64,000 nucleotides of DNA from Microbacterium tenebrionis (GTDB lineage: Bacteria > Actinomycetota > Actinomycetes > Actinomycetales > Microbacteriaceae): NCBI RefSeq assembly GCF_903645325.1, contig NZ_CAHJXQ010000008.1, forward strand, positions 41,572 to 105,571, read 5' to 3'. The notes beneath the pieces were generated by a model. It had not been told where the DNA came from and made no database searches. It was given only the letters and a program-made list of their open reading frames with translations. Below, one piece after another: positions 44,790-54,453 of the stretch (positions within the stretch are counted from its first letter, which is position 1; each line of letters begins with the position of its first letter). Made by a program: the position numbers and the translations under genes.

Positions 44790-46019
44790 CTACTTCGTCG
44801 CGGCGGCGGCCGCCGTCTCCTTCAGGGGCTTGGCCGCACCCGAGAACAAGCCGGAGAGCACGACCAGCGCCACGAGGATGAACAGCGTGTTCAGCAGTCC
44901 GATGTGCTCGCTGATGACGCCGAGCACGGGCGGGCCCCCGAGGAAGGCGATGTAGCCGATGGTCGCCGCAGCGCTCACGCGCGCAGCCGCCTTCGCCGGG
45001 TCGTCCGCCGCTGCGGACATGCCGAGCGGGAAGCCGAGCGATGCGCCGATGCCCCACAGCGCGGCGCCGACGAACACGAGCGGCAGCGACGGCGCGAGGA
45101 TGAACAGCAGGATGCCGCCGGCCGCAGCGACCGACAGCACGCGGAGCACGAGCACGCGTCCGAAGCGGTCCACGAGCGGTCCGCCGAAGATCCGGACGGC
45201 CGTCATGCAGACCGAGAACACGGTGAGCGCGGCGGCGCCCATGGCCGTCCCGCCGCCGTGGTCCTCGGCCGTCCCGAGCGCCAGCCAGTCGTTGGCGCCG
45301 CCCTCGGCGAACGACATGCCGAGCATCACGACGCCGAGCGCGTAGGTGCGCGGCTCGCGCCAGGCCGACAGGGCGACGTGCATGCGCTCACGCCAGTGCG
45401 GCTTCTCGCCGGGCTCCTGGGGGTCGAGCACCGCGTCTCGCGATGGCACGTTCGCGAAGCACACGAATGCGGCGATGACGATGGCCGCACTGACGGCAGT
45501 CGCGTGCATGACGACCGAGGCGTGGAAGTTCGTCGCGAGCCAGCCGATGCCCGCGCCGATGACGGTGCCGAAGCTGAAGAAGGCGTGGAACAGGGGCAGG
45601 ATCGTCTTGCCGGCCTCCTGCTCGATCGCGGTCGCCTCGACGTTCATCATGACGTCGAGGGCTCCGTTGCCGAGGCCGAAGAGCACGAGCCCGGCGATCA
45701 CGATCGGGAACGATGCGAGAACGGTCGTGCCGAGGCCGATGAGGGCGAGCCCGATCGCGACCATGATCATTGTGGTCAGCATCCCGCGCCGCGCGCCGGT
45801 GCGCGCCATGACGGCCGGCCCCGTCGAGATGCCGATGATCGAGGCGACGCCCATGCCGAGCAGGAGCAGGCCGATCTGCGCGTTGTGAATGTCGAGCGCG
45901 AGCTTGATGTCGGGAACGCGCGACGCCCACGTCGCGATCGACATGCCGCTGGCGAGGAAGATCGCGAAGATCGCATTGCGCCAGCGGACGTACTGGGCCC
46001 CGGTGAGCGTCTGGTCCAT
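44790..46019 (-). CDS. MFS transporter
   Basis: The 409-residue major facilitator has twelve helices. The family A-motif region is GVASIIGISTGPAVMARTGARRG, and helix 5 GNGALDVMMNVEATAIEQEAGKTILPLFHAFFSFG is typical of the fucose/sugar-like and YbjJ-type MFS branch. A minus-strand TACACT box (46026-46031) 6 nt before the ATG marks a leaderless promoter that touches a palindromic operator. It is divergent from a LacI-type regulator gene, its likely controller. Confidence 0.9.
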   Translation of the reverse strand: MDQTLTGAQYVRWRNAIFAIFLASGMSIATWASRVPDIKLALDIHNAQIGLLLLGMGVASIIGISTGPAVMARTGARRGMLTTMIMVAIGLALIGLGTTVLASFPIVIAGLVLFGLGNGALDVMMNVEATAIEQEAGKTILPLFHAFFSFGTVIGAGIGWLATNFHASVVMHATAVSAAIVIAAFVCFANVPSRDAVLDPQEPGEKPHWRERMHVALSAWREPRTYALGVVMLGMSFAEGGANDWLALGTAEDHGGGTAMGAAALTVFSVCMTAVRIFGGPLVDRFGRVLVLRVLSVAAAGGILLFILAPSLPLVFVGAALWGIGASLGFPLGMSAAADDPAKAAARVSAAATIGYIAFLGGPPVLGVISEHIGLLNTLFILVALVVLSGLFSGAAKPLKETAAAAATK

Positions 46020-46030
46020 GCCTCGAGTGT

Positions 46031-46046
46031 ATCGAATCGATTCGAT
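46031..46046. promoter_or_regulatory. LacI-type operator between MFS and regulator genes
   Basis: ATCGAATCGATTCGAT is a perfect 16-bp palindrome with the central CG usual for LacI-family operators. It abuts the -10 box of the MFS gene and lies about 20 bp upstream of the -10 (TATCCT, 46066-46071) of the regulator gene, so one bound dimer could repress both. Confidence 0.7.
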
Positions 46047-46077
46047 GCCCGGAACCGGGAGCGGCTATCCTCGGATC

Positions 46078-47142
46078 ATGGCCGCTGAGATCGCACCGCG
46101 CAGAGCGACGCTGTCGGACGTCGCCCAGGAGGCCGGGGTGTCGATGTCGACGGCCTCGGTGGTCTTCAGCGGCAAGACCAAGGTGTCGGATGCCACGCGC
46201 GATCGCGTGCTCGCCGCCGCGACCGCGCTCGGCTACACGGGCCCTGATCCGATGGCCGCCTCGCTCCGCCGCGGCCGCAGCGGCATCGTCGCCGTCGTAC
46301 TGGAGGGACAGCTGCGCGAGGCATTCCTCGACCCCGTGACGATCCCCATGATGGACGGCCTCGCCGACGGGGTCGCCTCGCTCGGCGCCGGCATCCTGCT
46401 GCTGCGCGACGACCCGACCGAGGACGGCGCGTCGGCGCTGACCACGGCCCCGGTCGACGCCGCCGTCCTCATCGGATGCTCCACCCGCACCCGTTCGTCG
46501 CTCGACGTGCTGCGCAGCCGCGGGCTGCCGGTCGTCGTCATCGAGGGTGATGCGGGGGAGGGGATCCCGCGCATCACGCTCGACAACCGCGAGGCGGCCG
46601 CCGAGATCGCCCGGCACGTGCGGCACCTCGGGCACACCGATGTCGTCGCCGTGACGCTTGCGACCGACAGCCGCCGAGAGCGCGGCGGCATCTCGCCGGA
46701 TCGCCTTGCCAGGGCCACCGTGGACGTGACCGTCGATCGCCTGGGCGGCGTGCGCGACGTCTACCCCGACGCACCGGCGATCTCCGCCGCGACCAGCTCG
46801 ATCGACGAGGGCCTCATCGCCGGTCGCGCACTGCTCGGCGACCCGGCATCCCGACCCACCGCCGTGCTCGCGCAGAGCGACCTGCTCGCGGTCGGCGTCA
46901 TCCGCGCTGCCGAAGAGTTCGGACTCCGCGTGCCGCAGGACCTCAGCGTGGCCGGATTCGACGGAGTCCGCGTCGACGGCATCGGCGATCACGTGCTGAC
47001 GACCATGGTGCAGCCCGCCGTCGAGAAGGGAAGAGCCGCAGGGGAGCAGGTGGCCCGGATGCTGCGCGGAGAACCGGCCGCATCGCTCCACTTCACGTGC
47101 CTGTTCCGGGCCGGGACGACGACCGCACCGCGGCGGCCCTGA
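46078..47142 (+). CDS. LacI-family transcriptional regulator
   Basis: The 354-residue repressor has the N-terminal LacI helix-turn-helix ATLSDVAQEAGVSMSTASVV and hinge helix region ATALGYTGPDPMAASLRRGRSG. A periplasmic-binding-like effector domain with QSDLLAVGVIRAAEEFGLRVPQDLSVAGFDG follows at about 65-354. TATCCT exactly 6 nt before ATG suggests a leaderless mRNA. The effector is unknown; the divergent MFS gene and shared palindrome suggest it controls that transporter. Confidence 0.93.
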   Translation: MAAEIAPRRATLSDVAQEAGVSMSTASVVFSGKTKVSDATRDRVLAAATALGYTGPDPMAASLRRGRSGIVAVVLEGQLREAFLDPVTIPMMDGLADGVASLGAGILLLRDDPTEDGASALTTAPVDAAVLIGCSTRTRSSLDVLRSRGLPVVVIEGDAGEGIPRITLDNREAAAEIARHVRHLGHTDVVAVTLATDSRRERGGISPDRLARATVDVTVDRLGGVRDVYPDAPAISAATSSIDEGLIAGRALLGDPASRPTAVLAQSDLLAVGVIRAAEEFGLRVPQDLSVAGFDGVRVDGIGDHVLTTMVQPAVEKGRAAGEQVARMLRGEPAASLHFTCLFRAGTTTAPRRP

Positions 47143-47182
47143 TTCCGCCGTCCCGAACGTCGGTCAGCGATCCCGAACGCCG

Positions 47183-48691
47183 TCAGAAGTGCTGTGGTCC
47201 GAGCGGCAGGGTCGCCGGTGCGAAATCGTGGATCGTGTAGCGACCGCACGACACCGTGTCGGTCGGCACCGCGTTCGATCCCAGCTGCCAGGGCGTGCTA
47301 TGCGCGTCCTCGATGAGGAACGTCACCTCGCCGGCGGCGAAGTCCGAGCGGTTCACCAGCCACGCGTAGGCACTCAGCCGGTGATCGACCTGCACGAGTT
47401 GCGACGGGTCGTCCAGGTGCAGCTTCGGCAGGCGAGCGGTCCAGAACTGCCCTCCTCCCGTCCGGCCCGACTCCGTCACCCAGTCGGTGACGCAGGTGAG
47501 GTCGGGATCCGGATGCTGCGCCGCGGCGAGGATGCGGGGCACGCTGAGCGCGGCGCCGACCACGAGCACGCTGGCGACCGTCGCCGTCAGCACAGTCGCT
47601 GCCCGTCGCGACACCCGCATGATCCGGGGAGATGCGACCAGCGCAAGCACGGGGGCGAACAGGGCGGGCTCGAGGTAACGGGTCGCATGCGTGCCCAGGG
47701 CGATCGCCCCGATCGTCACGAGCAGCGGCAGCACGAACGCCGATGCGGCGACCACGCGGGCGCCGGCGTCCTGGGCCCGCAGGGCTTGACGGATCGCGAG
47801 CACGAGCAGAGCCGCGACGAGGAATGCGGCGGTGACGCCAAGCGGGTTCGACAGCCGTTGAGCGAGCAGGTCGCCGTAGTAGCGAGCGGACTCGGGCCAC
47901 TGGCCGGGTTGCGCATACCCGGTCCCGCTGTTCGCGATCCACAGCGAGAGGGGGATGCGCGCCAGGAGTCCGACGACCGTGCCGCCCAGCAGCCAGGCGA
48001 GCAGCAGCACGGCTTTCCGCCGTGACGTCGGATAGACCGCTGCGACGCCGAGAATCGCAGCGAGCGGCACAGTGGCCCATGCGACGAACAGCGGGTTCGA
48101 CAGCACCGATGCGGATGCGACCGCCGCCAGCCACACGGGCAGCGATCGCCCGATGCCGGATCGATCGAAGGCTCGCCGGACGATGCCCACGCTCACCACG
48201 ACCGCCACGGCCGTCGCCGCGTAGTAGGTCGTCGTCAGCTGCAGCGAGGCCAGTTCCAGCGCATCCCGGGAGGAAGACGTCTCCGTCGCCGCGAGCAGGC
48301 AGAATGCGGCCAGGGCCACGAGGGACCAGGCCACCGGAGCGGCCCCGTCTCGCCGGCGTCCAGCCGCCAGGCGGATGCCGCCGTACAGGCCCACGAGGTT
48401 CAGCGCACCCGCCGCGGCCAGCACGATGTCGACGCCCGGATCGAACGGACGGCTGAGCATCCACAGCATCCCGAACGCGAGGGTCTCGGGAATGAACAGC
48501 ACGCTGGACATCGCCCAGTCGAACGGCTGGCCCTCGGTGATCGACCTGACCAGCAGCGCGACGACCAGCGAATCGCCGTCTCGGAACAGCAGCTCGGCAC
48601 GCTCGGTCGACGCGACCTGGGCCGCCGTCGCCGTCGCGAGCAGCAGCGCGCCCAGCCACCCGCCGAGCTCCCTGATCCGATCTCCGCGCAC
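47183..48691 (-). CDS. Hypothetical polytopic membrane protein (GT-C-like)
   Basis: The 502-residue protein has about ten helices spread over residues 8-390 and a C-terminal soluble domain of about 110 residues with two Cys (LTCVTDWVTESG, TVSCGRYTIHDFAP). The first extracytoplasmic loop carries RAELLFRDGDSLVVALLVRS, which resembles the acidic motif of GT-C glycosyltransferases, but no family was firmly recognised. The GTG at 48691 was chosen; the longer frame reaches into the Mrp promoter. It is divergent from the Mrp operon. Confidence 0.75.
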   Translation of the reverse strand: MRGDRIRELGGWLGALLLATATAAQVASTERAELLFRDGDSLVVALLVRSITEGQPFDWAMSSVLFIPETLAFGMLWMLSRPFDPGVDIVLAAAGALNLVGLYGGIRLAAGRRRDGAAPVAWSLVALAAFCLLAATETSSSRDALELASLQLTTTYYAATAVAVVVSVGIVRRAFDRSGIGRSLPVWLAAVASASVLSNPLFVAWATVPLAAILGVAAVYPTSRRKAVLLLAWLLGGTVVGLLARIPLSLWIANSGTGYAQPGQWPESARYYGDLLAQRLSNPLGVTAAFLVAALLVLAIRQALRAQDAGARVVAASAFVLPLLVTIGAIALGTHATRYLEPALFAPVLALVASPRIMRVSRRAATVLTATVASVLVVGAALSVPRILAAAQHPDPDLTCVTDWVTESGRTGGGQFWTARLPKLHLDDPSQLVQVDHRLSAYAWLVNRSDFAAGEVTFLIEDAHSTPWQLGSNAVPTDTVSCGRYTIHDFAPATLPLGPQHF

Positions 48692-48819
48692 GCTCCCACT
48701 CTCCCATCTCCCCGCACGAGCTTCACGATCCGGGCGAATGCATCGGCCCCGGCGGGTAAACTGGGAAAAACCCGCCCGCCTGCGCCCCTCGGGGCCGACG
48801 AGCCATTGAGGAGCCGCCG

Positions 48820-51765
48820 ATGATCGTGCTCCTTGCTGTGTTCTTCGTCGGGGCTCTCGTCCTCCCCGCGTTGGTGCGCTGGCTGGGAGCGCAGGCATTC
48901 GCCGTCGCTGCACTCATTCCCGCAGCGGCATTCGTCCACGCGCTCATGCTGACGCCGCAGGTGCTGGATGTCGAACCGGCGCCCTTCGACTCCGTCACGT
49001 GGATCCCGCAGCTCGGACTGAACCTCTCGATGCACATGGATGTGCTCGGGTGGATCCTCACCCTGATCGTCAGCGGCGTCGGCGCGCTCGTGCTGCTGTA
49101 CTGCCGCTGGTACTTCTTCGACGACACCACCGAACTCGGCCAGTTCGCAGGCGTCCTGCTCGGCTTCGCCGGCGCCATGTACGGCCTCGTCCTCACCGAC
49201 GACATCATCATGCTCGTGATGTTCTGGGAGGTCACGAGCATCCTCTCGTACCTGCTCATCGGGCACTACCGGCGCCGCGCGGCCAGCCGTCGTGCGGCCC
49301 TGCAAGCTCTGCTGGTCACGACCCTCGGCGGTCTGGTCATGTTCGTCGGCGTCGTGCTCCTCGCGGTGGATGCCGGCACCACGAGCATCGCCGCGATCCT
49401 CGAGCTCGCGCCCTCGGGGCCGGTGGTGGATGCCGCTATCGTCATGCTTCTGATCGGAGCCATCAGCAAGTCGGCGATCTTCCCGTTCCATTTCTGGCTG
49501 CCGGGCGCCATGGCAGCGCCCACCCCGGTCAGCGCCTATCTGCACGCCGCCGCCATGGTGAAGGCGGGCATCTATCTCATCGCGCGCTTCGCCCCCGCGT
49601 TCGCGCTCTCCGAGCCGTGGCGTCCGATCGTCATCTCACTGGGAGTGTTCACGATGCTGCTCGGCGGCATCCAGGCGCTGCGCGAGACCGACCTCAAGCG
49701 CGTCCTGGCCTTCGGCACGGTGAGCCAGCTCGGCTTCTTCACCATCATGACCGGGTACGGAACGCAGGCGACGGCGCTCGCCGGCCTCGCCCTGGTGATC
49801 GGCCACGCCCTGTTCAAGTCGGCGCTGTTCCTCATCGTCGGCATCATCGACCGTCAGCTCTCCACCCGTGACATCACAGAGCTGTCGGGCGTGGGACGCC
49901 AGGCGCCGGTCATGGCCGTCGCGGCATTCATCTCGGTGGCATCCATGGCAGGCATCCCGCCGACCATCGGGTTCGTCGCCAAGGAGTCCGCGCTGACATC
50001 CCTGCTCGATGACGCGATGGGCGGATCGGTGTGGGGTCTGGTCGCGCTGATCGGCGTCATCCTCGGATCCATGCTGACCACGGCATACGGCATCCGGTTC
50101 CTGTGGGGGGCGTTCTGGCGCAAGCGCGACGAGCAGGGCGAGCGGATGCCGGACACCGTCTGGCCCGACCCGCCCGTGGGCTTCCTGTCCGCGCCGATCA
50201 TCCTCGCCGGTGTCACCCTCGCCGCGGGCCTCGCCGCCCCGGCCATCGACATCGCCCTGCATCCCTACGCCGTCACGGCCCTGCCCGGCCTCGACGCCGA
50301 GGGTGCCGCGACCGAGGGCCCCGGCCACCTCGCGCTGTGGCACGGGTTCGAGCCGGCGCTCGGCATCTCGATCCTGTCGATTCTCGTCGGCACAGGCCTC
50401 TTCCTGCTCGCCGTCCGCACCCGGTGGGACCGCCGGCGACGGCTGCTGCCCTTCACCGCCGCCGACGCGTACGCGTTCGTTATGCGCGGGGTCGACCGCC
50501 TCTCGGTGGTCACGACCACGCTCACCCAGCGCGGCTCGCTGCCGGTCTACGTCGGCACGATCTTCGTGGTGGTCGTCGCCGCCGAGGTCACCGCGCTGCT
50601 CGCCAGCGACGTCGACCGGCTGAACCTCTCGGCCTGGCACACGCCGACCCAGATCGCCGTGGCGCCGATCATGGCGATCGCGGCAGTGTTCGCGGTGCAG
50701 GCGCGCAAGCGCTACACCGGCGTCGTGCTGGTTTCGGTCACCGGCCTCGGCATGGTCGCGCTGTTCGCCACCAGCGGCGCTCCCGACCTCGCCCTCACGC
50801 AGATCCTCGTCGAGACCGTGACGATGGTGACCTTCGCGCTCGTGCTGAGGCGGCTGCCGGCGCGCATGGGTGAGCACAACGCCTCGGTCTCGCGCATCCC
50901 GCGTGCCCTCCTCGCGATCGGTACCGGGCTGACGATGGCGTTCGTCGTCATCGTCGCCACGCAGTCCCGCATCGCCGACCCGATCTCGATCACATTCCCC
51001 GAACTCGCGTACGAACTCGGTCACGGCAAGAACGTCGTCAACGTCGCCCTCGTCGACCTGCGCGGATGGGACACCATGGGTGAGCTGTCCGTGCTCGTGC
51101 TCGCCGCGACCGGCGTCGCATCCCTCGTCTTCGTCACCCACCGCGCCGACATGCTCGCGCAGCGTCCGGCCCTGCCCAAGCGCGTCCGCCGGAAAGCCCG
51201 CATCGCGCCGCTGGTCGAAACCACCGAGGGCGTCCGCTTCCAGACCGCCGAGAACCGCAGCAGCCCGCGCGCCTGGCTCGTGGGCGGGCAGCAGATGAAG
51301 CCCGAGAACCGCTCGATCCTGCTCGAGGTGATCGTGCGGATCCTGTTCCACACGATCATCGTCGTGTCGATCTACCTGCTCTTCGCCGGGCACAACCAGC
51401 CGGGTGGCGGATTCGCGGGTGGCCTCGTCGCAGGCATGGCGCTCGTGATGCGCTACATCGCCGGTGGACGCTGGGAGCTCGGTGCCGCAGCCCCCGCGGA
51501 TGCCGGGCGCCTGCTGGGCGCCGGTCTCATCCTGGCGGTCGGCACCGCCGTCGTACCCCTGTTCTTCGGGCTCGCGCCGCTGACCAGCACGTTCTGGGAA
51601 TGGGAGATCCCCGGGATCGGCCACATGGAGTTCGTGACCTCGACGATCTTCGACGTCGGCGTCTACCTCGTCGTCATCGGCCTCGTGCTCGATGTGCTGC
51701 GCAGCCTCGGCGCCGAGGTCGACCGGCAGGCCCAGCAGATGCGCGAGCGGGCGGTGACGAGCTGA
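48820..51765 (+). CDS. mrpA: Na+/H+ antiporter subunit MrpA (fused A/B)
   Basis: The 981-residue large subunit has an N-terminal NuoL-like part of about 16 helices (VTSILSYLLIGHYRRRAASRRAALQALLVTTLGGL, SKSAIFPFHFWLPGAMAAPTPVSAYLHAAAMVKAG). The C-terminal section (from about 820) matches MrpB (VIVRILFHTIIVVSIYLLFAGHNQPGGGFAGGLVAG), so A and B are fused. It forms the ion-translocating core of the Mrp complex for Na+ extrusion and pH homeostasis. GAGGAG lies before the ATG and TAAACT about 60 nt upstream is a possible -10. It starts a six-gene operon with 1-4 nt overlaps. Confidence 0.95.
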   Translation: MIVLLAVFFVGALVLPALVRWLGAQAFAVAALIPAAAFVHALMLTPQVLDVEPAPFDSVTWIPQLGLNLSMHMDVLGWILTLIVSGVGALVLLYCRWYFFDDTTELGQFAGVLLGFAGAMYGLVLTDDIIMLVMFWEVTSILSYLLIGHYRRRAASRRAALQALLVTTLGGLVMFVGVVLLAVDAGTTSIAAILELAPSGPVVDAAIVMLLIGAISKSAIFPFHFWLPGAMAAPTPVSAYLHAAAMVKAGIYLIARFAPAFALSEPWRPIVISLGVFTMLLGGIQALRETDLKRVLAFGTVSQLGFFTIMTGYGTQATALAGLALVIGHALFKSALFLIVGIIDRQLSTRDITELSGVGRQAPVMAVAAFISVASMAGIPPTIGFVAKESALTSLLDDAMGGSVWGLVALIGVILGSMLTTAYGIRFLWGAFWRKRDEQGERMPDTVWPDPPVGFLSAPIILAGVTLAAGLAAPAIDIALHPYAVTALPGLDAEGAATEGPGHLALWHGFEPALGISILSILVGTGLFLLAVRTRWDRRRRLLPFTAADAYAFVMRGVDRLSVVTTTLTQRGSLPVYVGTIFVVVVAAEVTALLASDVDRLNLSAWHTPTQIAVAPIMAIAAVFAVQARKRYTGVVLVSVTGLGMVALFATSGAPDLALTQILVETVTMVTFALVLRRLPARMGEHNASVSRIPRALLAIGTGLTMAFVVIVATQSRIADPISITFPELAYELGHGKNVVNVALVDLRGWDTMGELSVLVLAATGVASLVFVTHRADMLAQRPALPKRVRRKARIAPLVETTEGVRFQTAENRSSPRAWLVGGQQMKPENRSILLEVIVRILFHTIIVVSIYLLFAGHNQPGGGFAGGLVAGMALVMRYIAGGRWELGAAAPADAGRLLGAGLILAVGTAVVPLFFGLAPLTSTFWEWEIPGIGHMEFVTSTIFDVGVYLVVIGLVLDVLRSLGAEVDRQAQQMRERAVTS

Positions 51766-52334
51766 TGGATGTCTCGCTGACCCTGATCATCGTCATGGCC
51801 GTGCTGTTCGCCGCCGGCGTCTACGCGATGCTCGAGCGCAGCCTCACCCGCGTGCTCATCGGCTTCATGCTCCTCGGCAACGCCACGAACCTGCTGCTGC
51901 TCATCGTCATGGGGGTACCGGGCAACGCGCCGTTCTTCGGCTACAGCGACCTCAGCGATCCGCTGCCTCAGGCGCTGACTCTGACCGCGATCGTCATCAC
52001 GTTCGCGGTGACGGCGTTCCTGCTCGCGCTCATCTATCGGTCGTGGCAGCTCGGCCAGGCCGACACGGTCGAGGACGACGACGCCGATATCGCCCTGCGC
52101 GAGCGCACGGATGCCGACGAAGACGTCCTGGATGACGAGGACGACGCCGGCGACGACGACGCCACGACCGACTTCGTCGGCGTGCAGACGGCGCCGATCA
52201 CCGTCCTGCACATGCGCGACCACCCGTCGATCCACGACGACGCCCCGGTCGACCGGGCGTGGGCTCCGGATGCTTCGACGGACTCGCCGTCGGCGACGGC
52301 AGCCGATGAGAACGACGAGGGGGACCGCCCATGA
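51765..52334 (+). CDS. mrpC: Na+/H+ antiporter subunit MrpC with acidic tail
   Basis: Residues 1-100 are a NuoK-like three-helix subunit (VLFAAGVYAMLERSLTRVLIGFMLLGNATNLLLL, DPLPQALTLTAIVITFAVTAFLLAL). The family usually ends near 110-120 residues. Here an extra cytoplasmic tail of about 80 residues is rich in Asp/Glu (EDDDADIALRERTDADEDV and following). The TGATG overlap with mrpA implies coupling. Confidence 0.94.
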   Translation: MDVSLTLIIVMAVLFAAGVYAMLERSLTRVLIGFMLLGNATNLLLLIVMGVPGNAPFFGYSDLSDPLPQALTLTAIVITFAVTAFLLALIYRSWQLGQADTVEDDDADIALRERTDADEDVLDDEDDAGDDDATTDFVGVQTAPITVLHMRDHPSIHDDAPVDRAWAPDASTDSPSATAADENDEGDRP

Positions 52335-53884
52335 GCGCGCTCGTCCCCCTGCTCGTCGCCCTTCCGCTTCTCGGCGCCGCCATCACGCTCGTCTTCGGGC
52401 GCAGCCCGCGCCTGCAGGTGTTCGTCACCGTGGCCACCCTTGCAGCGGTCGCGATCATCGCCGCGGTCCTGCTCGTCGTCGTCGATCAGGGCACCCCGCT
52501 CGCCGTCTCCGTCGGCGGGTGGCCGGTGCCGTTCGGCATCGTCCTCTACGTCGACCGGCTCGCCGCCCTCCTCGTGATGATCTCGAGCATCGTCCTCGTC
52601 GCGGTCCTCCTGTTCTCGATCGGACAGGGCGCCGCCGACGGCACCGACGAGACCCCGATCTCGATCTTCAACCCCTCGTACCTGATCCTCGCCGCCGGCA
52701 TCTTCAACGCCTTCATCGCCGGCGACCTGTTCAACCTCTACGTCGGATTCGAGATCCTGCTCGTCGCCTCGTACGTGCTCATCACGCTGGGCAGCACCGA
52801 GTCGCGCATCCGCACCGGCGCCGTGTACATCGTCGTCTCACTCGTGTCGTCGATCCTGTTCCTCGCCGCGATCGCGGTGATCTACGGCGCGCTGGGCACG
52901 GTGAACATGGCGCAGATCGCCGAGAGGATGAGCGAGCTGCCGCAGGACACCCAGCTCGTTCTGCACCTGCTGCTCGTCGCGGCGTTCGGCATCAAGGCCG
53001 CCATATTCCCCGTGTCGTTCTGGTTGCCGGACTCCTACCCGACCGCGCCCGCACCGGTGACGGCGGTCTTCGCCGGGCTGCTGACCAAGGTCGGCGTCTA
53101 CGCGCTGATCCGCACCGAGACGCAGCTGTTCGCGAGCAACGACATCAATATGCTGCTGATGATCATCGCGCTGGCGACCATGATCGTCGGCGTGCTCGGC
53201 GCCGTCGCGCAGGCCGAGCTCAAGAGGATCCTCTCGTTCACGCTCGTCAGCCACGTCGGCTACATGATCTTCGGCCTCGCGATCGCGACGCCCGAGGCGA
53301 TCGGCGCGACGGTGTACTACATCGTGCACCACATCATCGTGCAGACGACGCTGTTCCTCGCCGTCGGACTCATCGAGCGCAGAGCCGGCAGCACGTCGAT
53401 CCTGCGCGTCAAGGGGCTGATGAAGGTCGCGCCGGTCCTGGCGGTGCTGTACTTCATCCCGGCGATCAACCTCGGCGGCATTCCGCCGTTCTCCGGCTTC
53501 ATCGGCAAGTTCGCGCTGTTCGAGGCCGCGGCATCCGTCGGCACGCCGATCATGATCGTGCTGATCTTCGGCGGCATCCTGACCTCTCTCCTGACCCTCT
53601 ACGCGCTCATGCGCGCGTGGAACCTCGCGTTCTGGCGCGAGGAGGAGGACTCGACCGAGACCGAGGCGCGCACCGCGTACCTCGCCGGTGCACCCGCCGC
53701 CGACGAGCAGCAGGAGCGGCGGCGCATCCCGAAGATCATGACGATCGCGACCGGCGGCATGGTCGGCGTCACGATCGCCCTGACCGTGTTCGCGGGTCCT
53801 CTCTACGCCCTGTGCACGAGCATCGGCGAATCGCTGCTGCAGCCGGTCAACCTCGTCCAGCTCGAGGAGGAGGTGAACCCATGA
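52331..53884 (+). CDS. mrpD: Na+/H+ antiporter subunit MrpD
   Basis: The 517-residue NuoN/L-like antiporter subunit has about 14 helices. Motifs GDLFNLYVGFEILLVASYVLITLG, LLVAAFGIKAAIFPVSFWLPDSYPTAPAPVTAVFAGLLTKVGVYAL and INLGGIPPFSGFIGKFALFEAA are characteristic. The proton channel Lys and Glu residues lie in these segments. It overlaps mrpC and mrpE by 4 nt each. Confidence 0.95.
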   Translation: MSALVPLLVALPLLGAAITLVFGRSPRLQVFVTVATLAAVAIIAAVLLVVVDQGTPLAVSVGGWPVPFGIVLYVDRLAALLVMISSIVLVAVLLFSIGQGAADGTDETPISIFNPSYLILAAGIFNAFIAGDLFNLYVGFEILLVASYVLITLGSTESRIRTGAVYIVVSLVSSILFLAAIAVIYGALGTVNMAQIAERMSELPQDTQLVLHLLLVAAFGIKAAIFPVSFWLPDSYPTAPAPVTAVFAGLLTKVGVYALIRTETQLFASNDINMLLMIIALATMIVGVLGAVAQAELKRILSFTLVSHVGYMIFGLAIATPEAIGATVYYIVHHIIVQTTLFLAVGLIERRAGSTSILRVKGLMKVAPVLAVLYFIPAINLGGIPPFSGFIGKFALFEAAASVGTPIMIVLIFGGILTSLLTLYALMRAWNLAFWREEEDSTETEARTAYLAGAPAADEQQERRRIPKIMTIATGGMVGVTIALTVFAGPLYALCTSIGESLLQPVNLVQLEEEVNP

Positions 53885-54453
53885 GGCCCGAATCCTCGCG
53901 GAGCGTGCTGCGCGACGTCGCGCTGCAGCTGCCGTTCCTCGCCTGGCTCATCGTGCTGTGGATGCTCGTATGGAACCAGTTCACCGTGCTCTCGTTCGTC
54001 ACCGGCCTCGTCGTCGCGATCTTCGTCACCCGAGTGTTCCGGCTGCCGACCATCGAGCTGTCGGGGCGGGTCAACCTCTGGTACGCGGCGCTGTTCGCCG
54101 TGCAGTTCCTGGGGGCGATCGTCCGCGGTGCCGTGGCCGTGACGATCCAGGTGTTCGACTTCCGCCGTCAGCCGGGGGCCGCGATCATCGGCGTGCCGCT
54201 GCGCTATGCCGACGACCTCATCATGACGCACGTGTCGGTGACCTCGTCGCTCATCCCCGGGTCGCTCGTCGTCGAGGCCGATCGCGACCGGGGCATCCTC
54301 TACCTGCACATCATCGGGGTGCGGAACATGGATGACGTCGAGCATCAGCGCCAGGGCGTGCTGAAGTGGGAGCGCCGGATCGTGCGGGCGCTCGGAAGCC
54401 CGGCGCAGTATCGTGCGCTGAAAGAGGACGAGCGGATGGGAGGCGCCCGATGA
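53881..54453 (+). CDS. mrpE: Na+/H+ antiporter subunit MrpE
   Basis: The 190-residue subunit has two to three N-terminal helices and a soluble C-terminal domain. The family pattern GAIVRGAVAVTIQVFDFRRQPGAAIIGVPLRYADDLIMTHVSVTSSLIPGSLVVEAD is visible. The C-terminus is basic and charged. It overlaps mrpD (ATGA) and mrpF (ATGA). Confidence 0.93.
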   Translation: MRPESSRSVLRDVALQLPFLAWLIVLWMLVWNQFTVLSFVTGLVVAIFVTRVFRLPTIELSGRVNLWYAALFAVQFLGAIVRGAVAVTIQVFDFRRQPGAAIIGVPLRYADDLIMTHVSVTSSLIPGSLVVEADRDRGILYLHIIGVRNMDDVEHQRQGVLKWERRIVRALGSPAQYRALKEDERMGGAR

